From the NCBI GenBank assembly GCA_934358235.1, contig CAKRKK010000105.1, positions 1 through 8,216 on the forward strand: DNA of 8,216 nt. The letters run 5' to 3'. The notes beneath the pieces were generated by a model. That model made no database searches. It saw only the letters and a program-made list of their open reading frames with translations, and was not told where the DNA came from. Source of the DNA: an uncultured Lachnospira sp. GTDB lineage: Bacteria > Bacillota > Clostridia > Lachnospirales > Lachnospiraceae. The position numbers were made by a program, and so were the translations under genes. Shown in pieces: positions 7,626-8,216 of the stretch; within the stretch, counting starts at the first letter, position 1; each line of letters opens with the position of its first letter.

Positions 7626-8216
7626 ATGTATGATAGAAATAGATAATAAGAAAAACGATGTGATATTTATTATATTATTTATATTGTTTCTAATTATAAC
7701 AGTAACGCCAGATATACTTATACCAGCAGCTATTGCAGGTATGCATTTATGGGCACTAAGGGTTGTGCCAGGCCTTATTATCGGGATAATATTTGTTGGC
7801 TGCTTTAATTATTATATGCCACCTGACCTGTCTTGGGGTGAAATTATTATTATTGTATGCAGCATAATGAGTGGATTTCCAACAGGAGCTCTAATTTGTA
7901 TGCAATATTATAAAAGCCATCGGAACTCAGATGTATTGCCATCGATTCTTGCTTTTTGCAATATATCAAGTCCGGGCTTTACAGTTAATTACATATATTA
8001 TGGTCTTTTGCAGGAGTATATTACATTACCTGCATTGCTGCTTTGTGTATATACGCCGGTTGTTTTACTTATAGGTTATGAATACGCATACAAATACTTT
8101 GTTAATAAAAGTGATAGAAAATATAGTGAAAGACAGCCCGGACAGATAAAATACAAATATAACGAAGCTGATAATATAAGCTTTGCCAATATACTCAACA
8201 GTTCTATAAATAATGC
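7606..8216 (+). CDS. ylbJ: YlbJ-like membrane protein (Gate/nucleoside-recognition family), 3' end outside window
   Basis: Partial gene, open from 7555 to the window edge with no stop; about 203 codons are visible. The translation has a hydrophobic helix (VIFIILFILFLIITV) soon after the start, then HLWALRVVPGLIIGIIFVG. This is followed by SIMSGFPTGA and ILAFCNISSPGF, which match the (A/M)SG(Y/F)P(S/T)GA and (F)NxSxP(L/G)F motifs I recall for YlbJ, then another helix (ITLPALLLCVYTPVVLLIG). YlbJ is a sporulation integral membrane protein in Bacillus, but Gate-domain homologues also exist in non-sporulating species, so a sporulation role is inference. The start is uncertain: ATG at 7606 and ATG at 7630 are both in frame and neither has a good ribosome binding site. 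It diverges from the M23 peptidase gene with about 35 bases between the starts. The assignment rests on motifs in roughly half of the protein. Confidence 0.75.
   Translation, partial: MWKLSVKCMIEIDNKKNDVIFIILFILFLIITVTPDILIPAAIAGMHLWALRVVPGLIIGIIFVGCFNYYMPPDLSWGEIIIIVCSIMSGFPTGALICMQYYKSHRNSDVLPSILAFCNISSPGFTVNYIYYGLLQEYITLPALLLCVYTPVVLLIGYEYAYKYFVNKSDRKYSERQPGQIKYKYNEADNISFANILNSSINN

Noticed and set aside
1..8216. Mobile element, CRISPR array, toxin-antitoxin or defence system
   Set aside because: No transposase, integrase, direct repeat array, or toxin or defence domain is visible; the only complete uncharacterised gene lies in a housekeeping operon.

Overview
The window is an AT-rich stretch of a Gram-positive (Bacillota) chromosome. 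A Clostridia lineage close to Lachnospiraceae is the best guess. This rests on frequent ATA and AGA codons, AAAGG/AGAGG-type ribosome binding sites, a RelQ-type small alarmone synthetase, a YgiQ radical-SAM protein, a YlbJ-like membrane protein, and an M23 peptidase and a small membrane protein that resemble Lachnospiraceae families from memory. The content is chromosomal housekeeping. I see no insertion sequence, phage gene, tRNA, rRNA, CRISPR array or resistance gene.

Layout: seven complete genes lie on the minus strand, and one partial gene on the plus strand runs off the right edge. In transcription order (right to left) the minus-strand genes are a membrane-anchored M23 metallopeptidase (7570-6698), a RelQ (p)ppGpp synthetase (6629-5829), an RsmF-like rRNA m5C methyltransferase (5810-4437), an RsuA-family pseudouridine synthase (4409-3687), YgiQ (3682-1742), an uncharacterised two-helix membrane protein (1718-1143) and an RluA-family pseudouridine synthase (1128-4). 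From relQ to the rluA-type gene the gaps are only 4 to 27 bases with no visible terminator, so these six genes probably form one operon. A likely promoter with an extended -10 element lies just upstream of relQ. The plus-strand gene from about 7606 encodes a YlbJ-like (Gate/nucleoside-recognition family) membrane protein. It diverges from the peptidase gene across about 35 bases, so the two promoters overlap the opposing coding regions.

How it fits together: the operon joins a stringent-response alarmone synthetase with three predicted rRNA base-modification enzymes. RelQ next to an RluA-family pseudouridine synthase is a known arrangement in other Firmicutes (from memory, Bacillus yjbM-yjbN-yjbO and the Enterococcus relQ operon). 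The NAD kinase usually found between them is absent here, and RsmF, RsuA, YgiQ and a small membrane protein occupy the operon instead. That altered association, the C-terminal extension of RelQ and the uncharacterised membrane protein are the points most worth following up. I found no convincing evidence of a wholly new system.
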